Part shown: in pieces, positions 1 to 9,856 of the stretch
How the letters are laid out: each line of letters opens with the position of its first letter
Numbering within the stretch: position 1 is the stretch's first letter
From: Auxenochlorella pyrenoidosa
Taxonomy: Eukaryota; Chlorophyta; Trebouxiophyceae; Chlorellales; Chlorellaceae
Length of the DNA: 19,598 nucleotides
Assembly: GCA_001430745.1 (NCBI GenBank)
Contig: KQ481977.1
Span: 625,806 to 645,403, forward strand
Direction of reading: 5' to 3'
Made by a program: the position numbers and the translations under genes
Notes under the pieces: generated by a model
What the model was told of the DNA's origin: nothing
What the model saw: the letters and a program-made list of their open reading frames with translations, nothing else
Database searches by the model: none

Positions 1-1110
1 GAAGTGCAGCAGATGGGCACAGGCGGGGGTCGGCAATACAGCGGGTGGGCGCGGGCGTGAGGCGCGATGAGCACAGCCGTCTCCCTGCCGCCAGCTGTGT
101 GCCAGCGCGCAGGCATGCAGGGGGCCAGCGCTGCAGCTGCTGGCATGTGGGTAGGCAGTGCGGGTGGGTGCTCAGGTGCGGACAGGTGCTGTTCGCGCCG
201 GCGAGGGATGAAGTGCCCACAGCCCTCCCCATGCAAGGCCCTCCCGTCAGCCCGCTCGGGGCGCACGCACCTGCCAGTTCACGTAGGGCTTGCCATTGGA
301 GGTGATGAACACGTGGATGGTGTCCCCGGTACTGGGAAAGGGCCAGCTGGCGTTGCCGCCAGCCGGGAAGGCCGCGCCACTGCTGCCGGGGCTGTCAGCA
401 CCAACGTCGCCCTTCTGACTAGCTTGCAAGCCCTTGGCAGCAGCAGGTGCTGCGCCCAGCTGCGGTGCTGCCTTGGAGGCGAGTCCTTGACTGCCTGTGC
501 CTGCAATGCTGGCTGCAGCCCTCGCAGCAGCATCCCCTGCTGCCGTCGCAAGGGACCGAGGATCCCAGGCGTCAGCCATGGACGCAGCATGCTTGCTGAG
601 AAACGTGCCACTGTCTGCTGCCGCTACCGCTGCATGTGCTGTGGCCCCTCGCTGCGCGATGACCTGCAGCAACACAAGGGGCAGGCAGCGCTTTGTGGTG
701 CTGCTGTGAGGTCAAGGGCAAGCAGGCGGGCAGTGCTCCCGCTCGGATTCTCCTCCTATAGTCGAGCAAAAGACGGGTTGCGGGCAGTACGCAGCAGTTT
801 TGACTCCGAAAGTTCAAGGCTGAGTTCAGGCTTAGCAATGCAAGCCCAGCGTTCGAGGGCAAGGGCTCACTCTGTGGGTCAAGGGCGGCGCCTCGCCCGG
901 CTGTACCAGCAGCCACGCCAGCAGCGCGCACGCCGCAAAGAACGCCAGGTGCAGCTGCCGGCGCGCCGCGCGCAGCTGCTGAGCCAGCGCCACAGCTGAC
1001 CGCGGGTCATCTGCAGGGGGCGCAGCTTGGTATAGTGACCAAGATGGTGCAGCATGTGCTGCAGAACCCATGCGTGCCTGTGCTCGGCCACTCGGCCAGT
1101 TGCATCTCAT
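1..1110 (-). CDS. Hydroxyproline O-arabinosyltransferase-like glycosyltransferase, N-terminal part (runs off left edge)
   Basis: Two exons on the minus strand: 1110..871 and 663..271, joined in phase 0 (donor GTGAGC at 870; acceptor TTGCTGCAG ending at 664). The second exon ends TGGCAG followed by donor GTGCGT at 270; the rest is intron to the window edge. Exon 1 carries a short basic cytosolic tail and one hydrophobic helix (LHLAFFAACALLAWLLV), the layout of a type II Golgi signal anchor. A low-complexity Ala/Ser-rich stem follows, with an NASW sequon, then the motif IHVFITSNGKPYVNWQ. From knowledge of the family this resembles the start of the catalytic domain of plant and algal hydroxyproline O-arabinosyltransferases (HPAT) and peptidyl-serine galactosyltransferases, which have an H-x-x-x-T-x-x-x-x-Y-x-x-W-Q pattern. 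Such enzymes add sugar to Hyp-rich wall glycoproteins. The start is ATG 1110 (first in frame after a stop) or ATG 1071; the latter has G at +4. The catalytic core is not in the window, so the exact acceptor and sugar cannot be told. Confidence 0.72.
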
Positions 1111-3520
1111 AGAGCGCAGGCCAGAGTGCACGCACCTATGCGCGAGGGGACCCGCATGGAAGCTTTGTCAGCCTGCAAGTTCCCCATGCCTCCTAGCTGG
1201 CGCGCCAGCCGCCCGCCGGCTGCAGCCCGCTCCACGCGCGTTTGCCGGCACGCGAGCGACCGCCCAGGCGGCGGCTATGAGGTGCGCGGCATGGCCGCTT
1301 GCTGCGTCTGCTGCTGCCCTGGGAGCGCTGCCAGCTCTATGAGACGGCTGCGAGAGGAGGAAACAGAGTTATCAACACGCAATGGAGTGGGCAACGGGGG
1401 CTCCTGGGTGGCGGCGCCGGCGAGTCGCCGGCGACCTGGGAAAGTTGACAACCGAGATCCCTGCGGGCTGCACTCGTGCTCGGAGGATCCACACAAGCCA
1501 CCGTTTCTAGGACGGGGGTTGCGGGCGACCAGGAAAAGCGCAAGTGGGCACCTGCGTGACGACTCCGGCCAGTGGAGCGGCTCATCGCCTGTTCGCTGAG
1601 GTACAGTGGTTGTCTCAAGATCTCCGACTAGTAGCACAGGTACCGAACAGCTGCAAGCGTTCTCACAAGGAGCCCTGCCACCGTGCTGCGCCCTGCCAGT
1701 GAAACGGGCTCTGGGGGCGCCTGTTTGCTTTGGCGCTAGATCTTGCGTAACAATCGGTTGGGTAGAGATCAGCAGGCTTCGCGGGCTGCAGAAGCAGCCA
1801 AAATTGCTTGTCGACCTGCCTGACATCAGCGTGACGTCCCCTGCTCGTTGCTGGCGTTGCATCCATGGGAGGGCAATGCCTCGGCCATGGCCGTTTTGAG
1901 CCTGTCAAAGGTTTTTCATACGCTACGTGAACTTCATTCGTGGATACAGGCCAGCAAGAGCGCATGCCACCTTGGCGCCTAAGCCCATCCACCTGCTGTG
2001 CGGGGCAACCCAGTGAAGCACAGCTGGCGACAAACAGTGTGCAAACAGAGCGCTGCTGGGTCAGTGGACATGCTCACAAGGTCATGTGTGTCGGACTGGG
2101 AGCATCAGATCCAGCAGTTTGCTGTACATGGAGCCGCCCTGCAGCATCGCATGTCCTGGACGGAGCTGCTGCCGGACGGCGGCGCCTGCAGGCAGCAAGC
2201 GCTGGGGGGCATTGCCCTGCCTGCACGCCTGTGGGCTGCGTGCGCTTGCAAGGACAGCACAGGCACATTTGTAAGTGTGTGATGTTTAGGTTCGGGTTCT
2301 TTTGGCAACACCAGGCGAAGGCCAAGGCGGGCCCGCGAGCCTTGCCAATGCGCTTGGGCTCCGCTGCACGCGGTAGTACCCTCTACCACAGCAGCAGCGA
2401 CAGTGCCCTCTCCTGCACCACCGACGACAAACGACATTCCCAGCCATGCATGCAGGGTTCGCAGCACCACAGCGGAACCAGGGCACGCCTGCTGGTAGAC
2501 GCAAGCGAGGCCTGCCCTCATCCGTGGATTCCTCCACTACTGTACAGCCTGATGGCAGCTGCTGACTGCACAGGGCAAAACTGACCCTGCTTGATGCCTT
2601 GCTGCCACAGCAAGCACCACCTCGGCTACCATGCCAGCTGTGCCCCGCACAGCGCAGCAACAGCACACCCGCGGTGGAACAGAGAGGCTGAGCTGCCAGC
2701 TCGCTGGGCGTCAGGCAGCAGGGTGGGCAGGGGTGGTGGCGTCTGCACTCGGCTGGCAACGCTGCCCTGCGCCTGCCCCTGCTGTGCCTGCTGCCGATCA
2801 TGGATCTGCTGTACCTGTGCCTCCGACCCTGGCGCAAGTGCTCTCTTGTGCGCACAGTGAAGCAGCCGAGGGGCGCTGCAAGTGCGGCAGCGCCGGCTGC
2901 ACAGCGGGCGGCTCTCACTTCAGGCTCCCTGCCCCTGCTCCCAGGCGACATGCAGGTCAGCCACCCACCTGGTTGCCTGGAAAAACTCAATTTGCCACCG
3001 AGGTGTGCTCTGCGGCAAAGGCGGGGCGAAGGCGAGCCTGCTCGTGCCTCTGGCCGCTTGCGCATGCTCAACGATGGGACCAGCACAGAGGCAGGCGGCG
3101 GCACCACCACTGGCAGCAGCGCCCTGCCAGGAAGGTCTAAAATGGTCCATTGCTGATCTAGGGGACTGGGCAACTGCTTGAGCCAACAGCTGCCCCCCTG
3201 CTTGTGTGCTGCTGCTGGCGAAGCTGCCCGTGGTTGCCCTGAAGGAGCGCACTCTCTTCAGCCGCTCCGTGCAAGGGCCCAGGATGACAACGATCGAGGA
3301 CCCTGTAGTTCTGATGCTGCGCTGCGAGGGCGCTGCGATGGCACGTGACTTGGCTGCGACACAGTTGGGGAACCCTAAATGGTTTCCCACGGCCCTATTT
3401 GTAAACTTGGGCGAACTTGCAAGCTCTTCCTGTTGTCTTAAAAGAGTCGCTCACCATTGCGCGCCCTCCTCACCCCCTCAGGGCCAGTCCGCAGTCTCAC
3501 ATTCGCAGCCTGCAACCTGG
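1111..3520. other. Intergenic region between divergent genes; no supported gene
   Basis: About 2.4 kb separates the minus-strand glycosyltransferase from the plus-strand receptor kinase. Long open frames exist on both strands (for example 2286-3173 minus, 1940-2584 plus and 2631-3140 plus), but their translations are Cys/Arg/Ala/Pro-rich mixtures without recognisable domains, as expected by chance at this GC content. A CACGTG (G-box core) lies at 3342-3347, about 175 bp upstream of the kinase start. The region presumably holds both promoters and untranslated exons. No tRNA, clear TATA box or transposon was seen. Confidence 0.5.
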
Positions 3521-3631
3521 ATGCCCTGGGCCCACTGCAGTGGCGGCCAGCGTCGCCTTCTGGTGCTTGCAGTGCTGCTGGCAGGGCTGTGTTGCGCGGT
3601 CCCGCCCGCTGCTACTGCAAGCGCCCCCGCC
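3521..3631 (+). other. Signal peptide of the first receptor kinase
   Basis: The ATG at 3521 begins MPWAHCSGGQRR followed by a leucine/valine/alanine core and an Ala/Pro-rich stretch with small residues (ATASA), a plausible cleavage zone. In-frame ATGs occur further upstream, but using them would bury the signal sequence, so 3521 is preferred. It predicts entry to the secretory pathway and an extracellular N terminus. Confidence 0.8.
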
Positions 3632-6600
3632 GTCCTGCCGCCAACCCCCACAAATGTGTCGAGCACGGCAGGGCTGCTTGCAGCCCTGCAGGACCCTTCG
3701 GTCACCAGCATTCTTCTGACAGGTAGCGGGGATAGATAGGGTGGTCAGACGACAAGTAAGAGCAAGCAAGAACTGCCTGCAGACCATGCCAGCCTGCTCC
3801 TCCTCTCCCACGTTGTTTACTTTGAGCTGCCTGGGCACTCGCCGACCCTTCTCCAGCTACGAATCCCGCATGCCCGACAACGCTGCACTGGCGGCTCCTG
3901 CAGGCGATGTGCAGCTTGGCGACCTTGGCAATGCCTCGCTGCCCATCCGCCTCGACTCCCGCAGCCTCACCATCGCTGGGCCAGGCAAGCACGCCACGCC
4001 AGCATGCGCTGCACAGCCTCCGGCAGTGCGAGTAGGGTGGGAGATTTCTCATGGAAAATGTTCAAGGGAGGTCGGCACAGCTGAGCAGAGCGGTGTCAGG
4101 TGGCCACCGGCCCTGCTCGTCTTCCCAACCCGCAGTCCCCCTGGCGACGCCGGCAAATGCCTCGAAAGGCGCTGCGCTGGACTTTCAAGGCCTCTGGCCG
4201 CTCCTTGCCCTGGGGCGCAACGCCAGCCTGACGCTGCGGGACGTCTCCGTCAGGGGCGTGCCACCGGTGGAGGCGGCGGCGGGCTCGCCCTACCCCTGGC
4301 GGGCTGCCGAGGTGCTGACTCCAGGCTTCTTGCTGGGAGGCTGGGCGCTGGCGCTCTACCCTTCCATCATTCTTGAGGACGGCTCGCAGGCAGGCAGACC
4401 TCTGGCTGGATGTGCCGGCCCCCACCTGTACCGAGCTTGTTACTGCTCTCAAGTGCCGCCCGGGTTTGTGTTTGCAGCAGCCCCCCGCCTGGGTGGCTGA
4501 CGCTCACGCGCGCGTGTCTTTTTGCCTGCCAGCTCTGCAGCTGCAGCTTGTGCGGACGGCGCTGTCGCGTGTGCAGAGCGTCTGCTCCGCTCAATACTTT
4601 GCAGACGGGTAGGCACTGCTGGGGTCGGGGTCCTAGGGGTGTTCTGCGGTCAGCACAGAGCGCGCTGTCAGGCTCTGGCCAGCAGCCAATGCACCCTCTG
4701 ATCTAAACACCGGCACAGAAAAACTGCATGGGGAGTCTTCTCGAGGAGACCCAGCTCTCTAGTTTTCGCTAGGCACAGCGGCACCGGCTGATATGCGCCC
4801 AGCATTCTATGGCTATGCCCTGAGCTCGTACAGCAGTCGCTCATTGGCCTTGACTCACATCCCATGCGGCTGCAGTGTTGCTGCATTCCAAACCCTGCTT
4901 GGCGGCGATGTGCAGCTCCTGTCCAGCCACTCAGCAGTGGTGAAAGGGAATCATACGGTGAGTGGTGTGGCCAGCAGCGCGTGCGGGGCGTCGTAAGCTG
5001 TGTCTGAGAGGAGAGCTGACGAGGGGATTTACCGCAGTGCATAGCGCAGCACTCTTTGTATGCTTGTACACAACTTGCTTGCGGTGCCGAACCTGCTTGC
5101 CGGTTCTATGGCCCACGTTCTGTATTATGGATCCCATGGCTGAAGGCAGCTGCCGGCCCGGACCGCCCGCCTCCCCCGCCGCAGTTCCCGCTGCCCCTGA
5201 GGTCAGGCCCGCGGGACTCCCCGGCCGACGCGGGCAATGCCAGCCTGGAGCTTGTGGGCCCCAACACCTTTGCCTGCAGCCAGCCCAGCAGCGGTGCCGC
5301 GCCCGGTGGCTCGGGTCAGGATGCAGGCAAGGGGCTTCAGAGGCCAGCACGCCCTGTTGCTGGAGAGCAGGCGCGGGACAAGAGGCATGGTGCAACTGTT
5401 GGCCTGTGTCTGCATTCTCTTATCGCTGGGCAGCCAGTGATGGGTCAAAGTGGGCCCTCACACTGTTCCTTGCAGGTGACAGCGGGGGTTTGTCAGGCGG
5501 GGCCTGGGCGGGCATCGGCGTTGCCATCGCTGCAGCGGTGGCAGCCGCCGCAGGACTGGCAACATTGATTGCAGTCAGGAGAAGGCGCGCGCGCACCGCA
5601 AGCAGCAGCAGCGGCGCTGCCAGCAGGCTTCGCGCGGGCAGCAGTGGGGCCGGCAGCGGCGGAACACCCGCGGAGGGGGAGGGGGCAGCAGAGGCGTCTG
5701 ACGCCTCCCTGCTCCAGCTGAGGCGACAGCAGGCCAGCGCAGGGGTGGGCAGCCTCCTGCGCGTTCGCTTCGGCGGCCTGGAGGGCCTGGAGATTGGCTC
5801 GCTCATCGGGCGGGGTGCGGGGGGTGGAGGGGTGGGGGTAGGGTGGGGGGGGGGGGGACGGGGGGGGTGCGACGCCCAGGCCTTTGTCGCAAGGGCTGCA
5901 GCACGGGGCAGCAACCTGACCGCGATGCTGAACAATGCAGGCGGGCGAGCAGACGGGCAGCAGTTGCAGTGCGTGTTTGCCTCAACATCTGCTGCCTGCC
6001 ATGAATTTAACCCCAGCCCACCGCACCGCCAAAACCAGCCTTGCCGCACCCCGCATGCAGGTGCATTTGGCCGTGTGTATGCTGGCCGCCTCCGTGGCGT
6101 GCCTGTGGCCGTGAAGGCGAGTCGGGGGCAAGCCAGGGGCGGGCGGGCGTGCGGCGCTGCCGTGCCCTGCGCTTGCGGCCCCGCCCACCCCGCCCTTCCT
6201 AAGAGCTTCTCTTTCTGGAACCGCACACCTGCATGCTACCCACTTCCCCTACACTCATCCACATGTTAACCCTCGTTAATGCCCTCTCGCCTCCTTCCCA
6301 CTCTTCAGGTGGTGGAGCACAGCGTTGACGCCGATGCCTCAACACCCTCCTCGGGGCCGGGCCCCGCCACAGAGGCCCTGCTGCTCACCTCCCTGTCCCA
6401 CCCCTGCATCGTGTCGGTGTTCAAGACAGCCACCCTGAGGGTGCAGGGCGCGTGGGGGCTGGCCCCTGGCGGCGTGGCCAGCAACCCCGAGAGCAGCGGT
6501 AGGCCCGCCAGCGGCAGCGCCGATGTGTCTGGCCCGCCCGACTCTCACACGGCGGTGGTTGGCAGCGCTGCGCTCAGCACAGTCAGCACGGAATCTGCCG

Positions 6601-9192
6601 GCCTCGCTGCCTCTCCCCGTCTTCCCGGCCGTCCCGAGGGCGCGGCTGCACCGGCGGTGGTGGCAGAGGGGGGTTCAGGAGCGGGGGCAGCGGCTGCAGA
6701 GGTGACGCAGGCTCATGCCCGCATCGATATCACCACCACCACTGGGCCGGACGACATGGCTCCCGTCAACCTTGCGGCACTGGAGGCGGGGCAGGCAGCC
6801 GCCCTGGCAGCCAGGAGGTTGTCTGGGCAGCGCTCTTCCGGCTCGGCTGCAGACGGCCGCGGCAGCGGGCCAGGCTGCGCCTCCTCGGGCTCTGCTGGCC
6901 GCGGCAGCGGGCCGGGCGGAGCCTCCTCGGGCTCTGCTGGCCGCGGCAGCAGGCCTGTCGGCGAGGGGACCGCGGCGGCCGCCGGCGCGGGGCCCAGTTC
7001 TCTAGTGCCCACCGAGCCAGGACAGTACGAGGCAAGAGGCCGGCTGGGAGGAGGCAGGGCAAAGGAGCAACGGCGGCTGCTCGTGGGGGATACAGCTGTG
7101 CTACCAATTCCATCGTGGCACGCCCGCTCTCGCATTCCGCACGCAGGCGTGCATTACCATGCAGCGGGCTGCACTGCTGCATCATTTTTGGCCTCTGCCA
7201 TGCCTTGTCGACCACAACCAACGTTGGCATGGCTACAAATGCTTCTTTCTGCCTTGCTGCAGACCTGGATAGTCATGCAGTACTGCGAGCTGGGCTCCCT
7301 GGAGCAGGCCATCCAGAGGCGCCTGCTGTGGCGCCCCGACGGCACCCGCCGCGAGGCAAGGCGCAGCCCGGGGAGGCAGCCTTGCTGTGACTTGCCTTGG
7401 GAATGCCCTCAACGTCGCCCTGCCTGCCCAGATGCTCAACCGCAGCTTGCGCCCCCAGGCGCCCACAGACAACCAGCAGTCTGGCATGCAAGCCCTCCAG
7501 CTGATGCGCGCCAGCCCTGCCCGGGGGCCTCCCTTTTCCACCTTGAGAAGCCCCTCCCTCCTGCCCTAATCACAACCCATGCTGTCAGGGGCAGCATTCC
7601 GGCAGACACACCCCTTTGCCAACCCCCGCTGCCTGCCCTGCCCCCCCCCCCCCCCTGCAGGCCCTGCTGTATGGCATCCTCACAGACGTCGCCGAGGGGC
7701 TGTGCTACCTGCACGAGGCCAACGTGGTGGGCCCCCGGGCAGGGCAGGGGTGTGCGCCGGCCAGTGCGGTGCCTGCGTGCGTGTGCCGTGCGCGTGTTTG
7801 GCGTGGGTGTTGGAGGGGGCGAGCGTGGGAAGTGATTTCTGGTGCCTGTGTGCCTGCGACCCTGCCGGCTTGGCGTGGCCAGCTCGCTGCCGCGGCTGTG
7901 CCCGCGATGCCCAGCGAGCTCTCCCGTCCTTCACCCCTTCCCGTCCAGGTGCATGGCGACCTCAAGGCAAGCACTGGCGGGGTCCCGGCCAGCCGCTCCA
8001 ATCCACACCGCCTGCGGGCGATGCATGGGGGATAGGGTTGCTTCCCTCGTGCAAACGTGCTGCTCCAGGCCATGTGTGTACTGCACGCATTGCATTTTGT
8101 CTGCGAGCTCACTGGTTGGCAGGTTTGGTTGCTGGCGGCAAGGGCAGCGCCCTCCCCGCATGGCACGCTCTGAGCATCATTTGTCGCGCCTGCCCAAAGC
8201 TGACTGCAGCCCGGCAACGTGCTGCTCAAGTCTGCTGGGCAGGGCCGGCTGCGGGCCCTGATTGCCGACTTTGGGCTCAGGTGCGGCGCAGCCTGCACAA
8301 AAGTGAACATCATCCTGCAGCCTGTGCCCAGCCTGCGCATCCCTCCCTGCACTGGCGCCCAACTCCTGCCCAGCCCTGCCCAGCCCTGCCCGCGGCTCGG
8401 CCGCGTGCGTCCTGGATGGCTCCCCCTGTGGGCGGGGCTCTGCGCACCGGCCGCGCCCCTCCTCTGCTCCGCGCGCCTCGACGCGTCGGCGTCCTTCCCC
8501 GCCCTGCCCGGCCCCTGGATGCAGCAAGCTGCTGCCCGGCGGGCAGCACAGCCTGGTGCGCACGCAGGTGATGGGCACAGCGCAGTACTCGCCCCCCGAG
8601 GCGCTTGCTGCCAGCCGCATCTCGCGGGCAACCGACATCTACTCCCTGGCCATGCTCAGTGAGTCGACGTGGCGTGAGGCGCTGGCCAAACATGCTGCTG
8701 GAGTCCTGTGAAGCGCCGCAGCGGTGCAGTGCCCTGCCTGCCAACCCCTGCATGCAGCTCGGCAGCACAGCAAGCGTACAAGAGCTGCACCCCCTCCACT
8801 TCCCCTCTTCCTTGCGTGCAGTCCTAGAGGCGTTCAGCGGGGCGCCCCCCTTCCCCGGCCTGTCAGTGGCAGCAGTCTTCTTCTCGGTAGTGCACCAGCA
8901 GCAGCGCCCGGCGCTGCCGCCAGACATGCCCCTGCCGCTGGCGGCGCTCGTCTGCGACTGCTGGCAGCAGCAGCCGGAGGACCGGCCGCCCATCCAGCAG
9001 GCAAGATGGGTGCAGTGTGCGGGCTCTTGTTGTTGCTGCGTCTTGTTCTTTATCAAGGCTAGTTCTGATGTCTGGATTGAAAGACTGGGCTCCTTGGGAG
9101 ATTCGTTGTGCTTGCAGGTCCTCGCAAGTCTGCGAGACGTGCAGACGGCTGCGGCAGGCACGCGAGGATCGCGAGGCAACCTGAAGCCGTGA
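3521..9192 (+). CDS. Receptor-like protein kinase, TKL type, with secreted ectodomain (17 exons, complete)
   Basis: Exons: 3521-3722, 3904-3984, 4136-4389, 4541-4608, 4876-4957, 5185-5326, 5476-5814, 6061-6116, 6309-7031, 7263-7355, 7432-7458 (or 7491), 7661-7726, 7949-7966, 8210-8280, 8525-8658, 8822-9000, 9118-9192. Phases match at every junction, giving 869 aa (880 with the longer exon 11). The start ATG opens a signal peptide (residues 1-36, hydrophobic core LLVLAVLLAGLCCAV). The ectodomain to about residue 280 has short NASL-type repeats and at least six N-glycosylation sequons, resembling the poorly defined beta-strand-rich ectodomains of green algal kinases. Residues 288-310 form a membrane helix followed by RRRR. 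Kinase domain: glycine loop GRGAFG (388-393), VAVK with Lys408, alpha-C Glu430, hinge VMQYCELGSL, catalytic loop HGDLKPGN (Gly replaces Arg, so non-RD), DFGLS, YSPPE in place of APE, helix-F TDIYS and CW-x6-DRP. All catalytic residues are present, so it is probably active. The ligand is unknown. About half its introns have GC donors. Confidence 0.9.
5476..5814 (+). other. Exon 7 of the first kinase: membrane helix and juxtamembrane segment
   Basis: This exon encodes a Gly-rich lead, a 23-residue Ala/Val/Ile helix, a stop-transfer RRRR, then a Ser/Gly/Ala-rich juxtamembrane stretch. It ends inside the kinase glycine loop (IGRG, phase 1). Exon 8 completes it as AFGRVYAG. The split codon and the perfect P-loop confirm the junction 5814/6061. 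Confidence 0.85.
6117..6308 (+). other. GC-AG intron directly after the ATP-binding lysine codon
   Basis: Exon 8 ends VAVK (AAG, 6114-6116) and is followed by GCGAGT. The acceptor CTCTTCAG ends at 6308 and exon 9 continues VVEHS. The nearest GT, two codons upstream, would delete the invariant lysine. The GC donor is therefore required for an intact kinase. Confidence 0.85.
6309..7031 (+). other. Exon 9: alpha-C region and long low-complexity beta4-beta5 insert
   Basis: After the alpha-C/beta4 stretch (ATEALLL, HPCIVSVFKT) this exon encodes roughly 190 residues rich in Gly, Ser, Ala and Pro before the hinge resumes in exon 10 (TWIVMQYCELGSL). The insert includes a 14-residue tandem repeat. 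It ends TACGAG followed by GCAAGA, a GC donor. Large inserts at this point are familiar in green algal TKL kinases, but this one is unusually long. Confidence 0.8.
6855..6955 (+). repeat. 42-bp tandem repeat, two full copies plus a partial third
   Basis: Copies start at 6855, 6897 and 6939. They encode GRGSGPGCASSGSA, GRGSGPGGASSGSA and a degenerate GRGSRP. The repeat preserves reading frame (42 = 14 codons) and lies in the kinase-domain insert, so it can change in number without a frameshift. Confidence 0.9.
7949..7966 (+). other. 18-nt micro-exon encoding the catalytic loop VHGDLK
   Basis: It is bounded by acceptor CCCGTCCAG (ending 7948) and GC donor GCAAGC (from 7967). It links exon 12 (CYLHEANV) to exon 14 (PGNVLLK) in phase 0, giving the canonical VHGDLKPGNVLL. 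The micro-exon holds the catalytic Asp and Lys, so skipping it would kill the kinase while keeping frame (18 = 6 codons). Confidence 0.85.
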
Positions 9193-9856
9193 GAACGCAC
9201 GTGTGGGCCACACAGCCTGCCTGGCATCGTATTAATGACAGTGCATGTTAGCACAGTAACGCCGTCACCCAGTTTCCTCTGCCTCTCCCTTGGACTTGCA
9301 CCCTCCTCGCCTACGCTCCCCTCTCCTGCCGAAAACCTTCCGCCAAATGAGATGATACTCTCCCTCTTTCTCTGCCTGTCTTATAAGCATTGCTACCACA
9401 TCTTGCTTTCCAGCATCCAAACTTGGACCCCGGCGCTAGTGCCATATTGCCAGCCCGCCAGCCCACCTTGTCCCCGGAAGCTTGGCACCCGTGCTCAACA
9501 CCTCGCATGCCCCTTGCCACAAATGCTTGCCGTCCTGTCTAGCGATTGACCTACTTCTCCCGCCAACGCATCTGTTTTGCCCTTGAATGAGACAACATGC
9601 AGTCACAAGGGTTGCCGCTAGGGCACTCGACCAACTTCAAAGCAGTGCATCAGTCTGCTGTGCATCGCCCCAGGCAGGCAGCGCGCACGAAGCCCTGCTC
9701 GGGCCGTCCGGATTCACCAGCCGCCCAGCCTCCACAGAAAGGTATTTGGTCCTTGGCTGGCCACATCCGGCTGTGGCACAGGCGCCCAGCCGCCGGCTTG
9801 CGCCTGTCCGCTGGCAGTAGAGAGGCGCCCGGTGCGTGCTTGCACCGTGCCGCTGC
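9193..9856. other. Tail-to-tail spacer between kinase and PsbS-like gene
   Basis: About 660 bp holds the 3' untranslated regions of both converging genes. The first 350 bp is pyrimidine-rich on the plus strand. No TGTAA-type polyadenylation signal, common in green algae, was found close to either stop codon. No coding feature is supported. Confidence 0.6.

Noticed and set aside
2286..3173. 295-codon open frame on the minus strand
   Set aside because: Composition is Arg/Cys/Ala/Pro-rich with no domain, and equally long frames overlap it on the plus strand; expected by chance at this GC content.
6279..7835. Single 518-codon plus-strand frame as one exon
   Set aside because: It passes through introns after 7031 and 7355. 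The real coding parts are exons 9 and 10 of the first kinase; the tail is noise.
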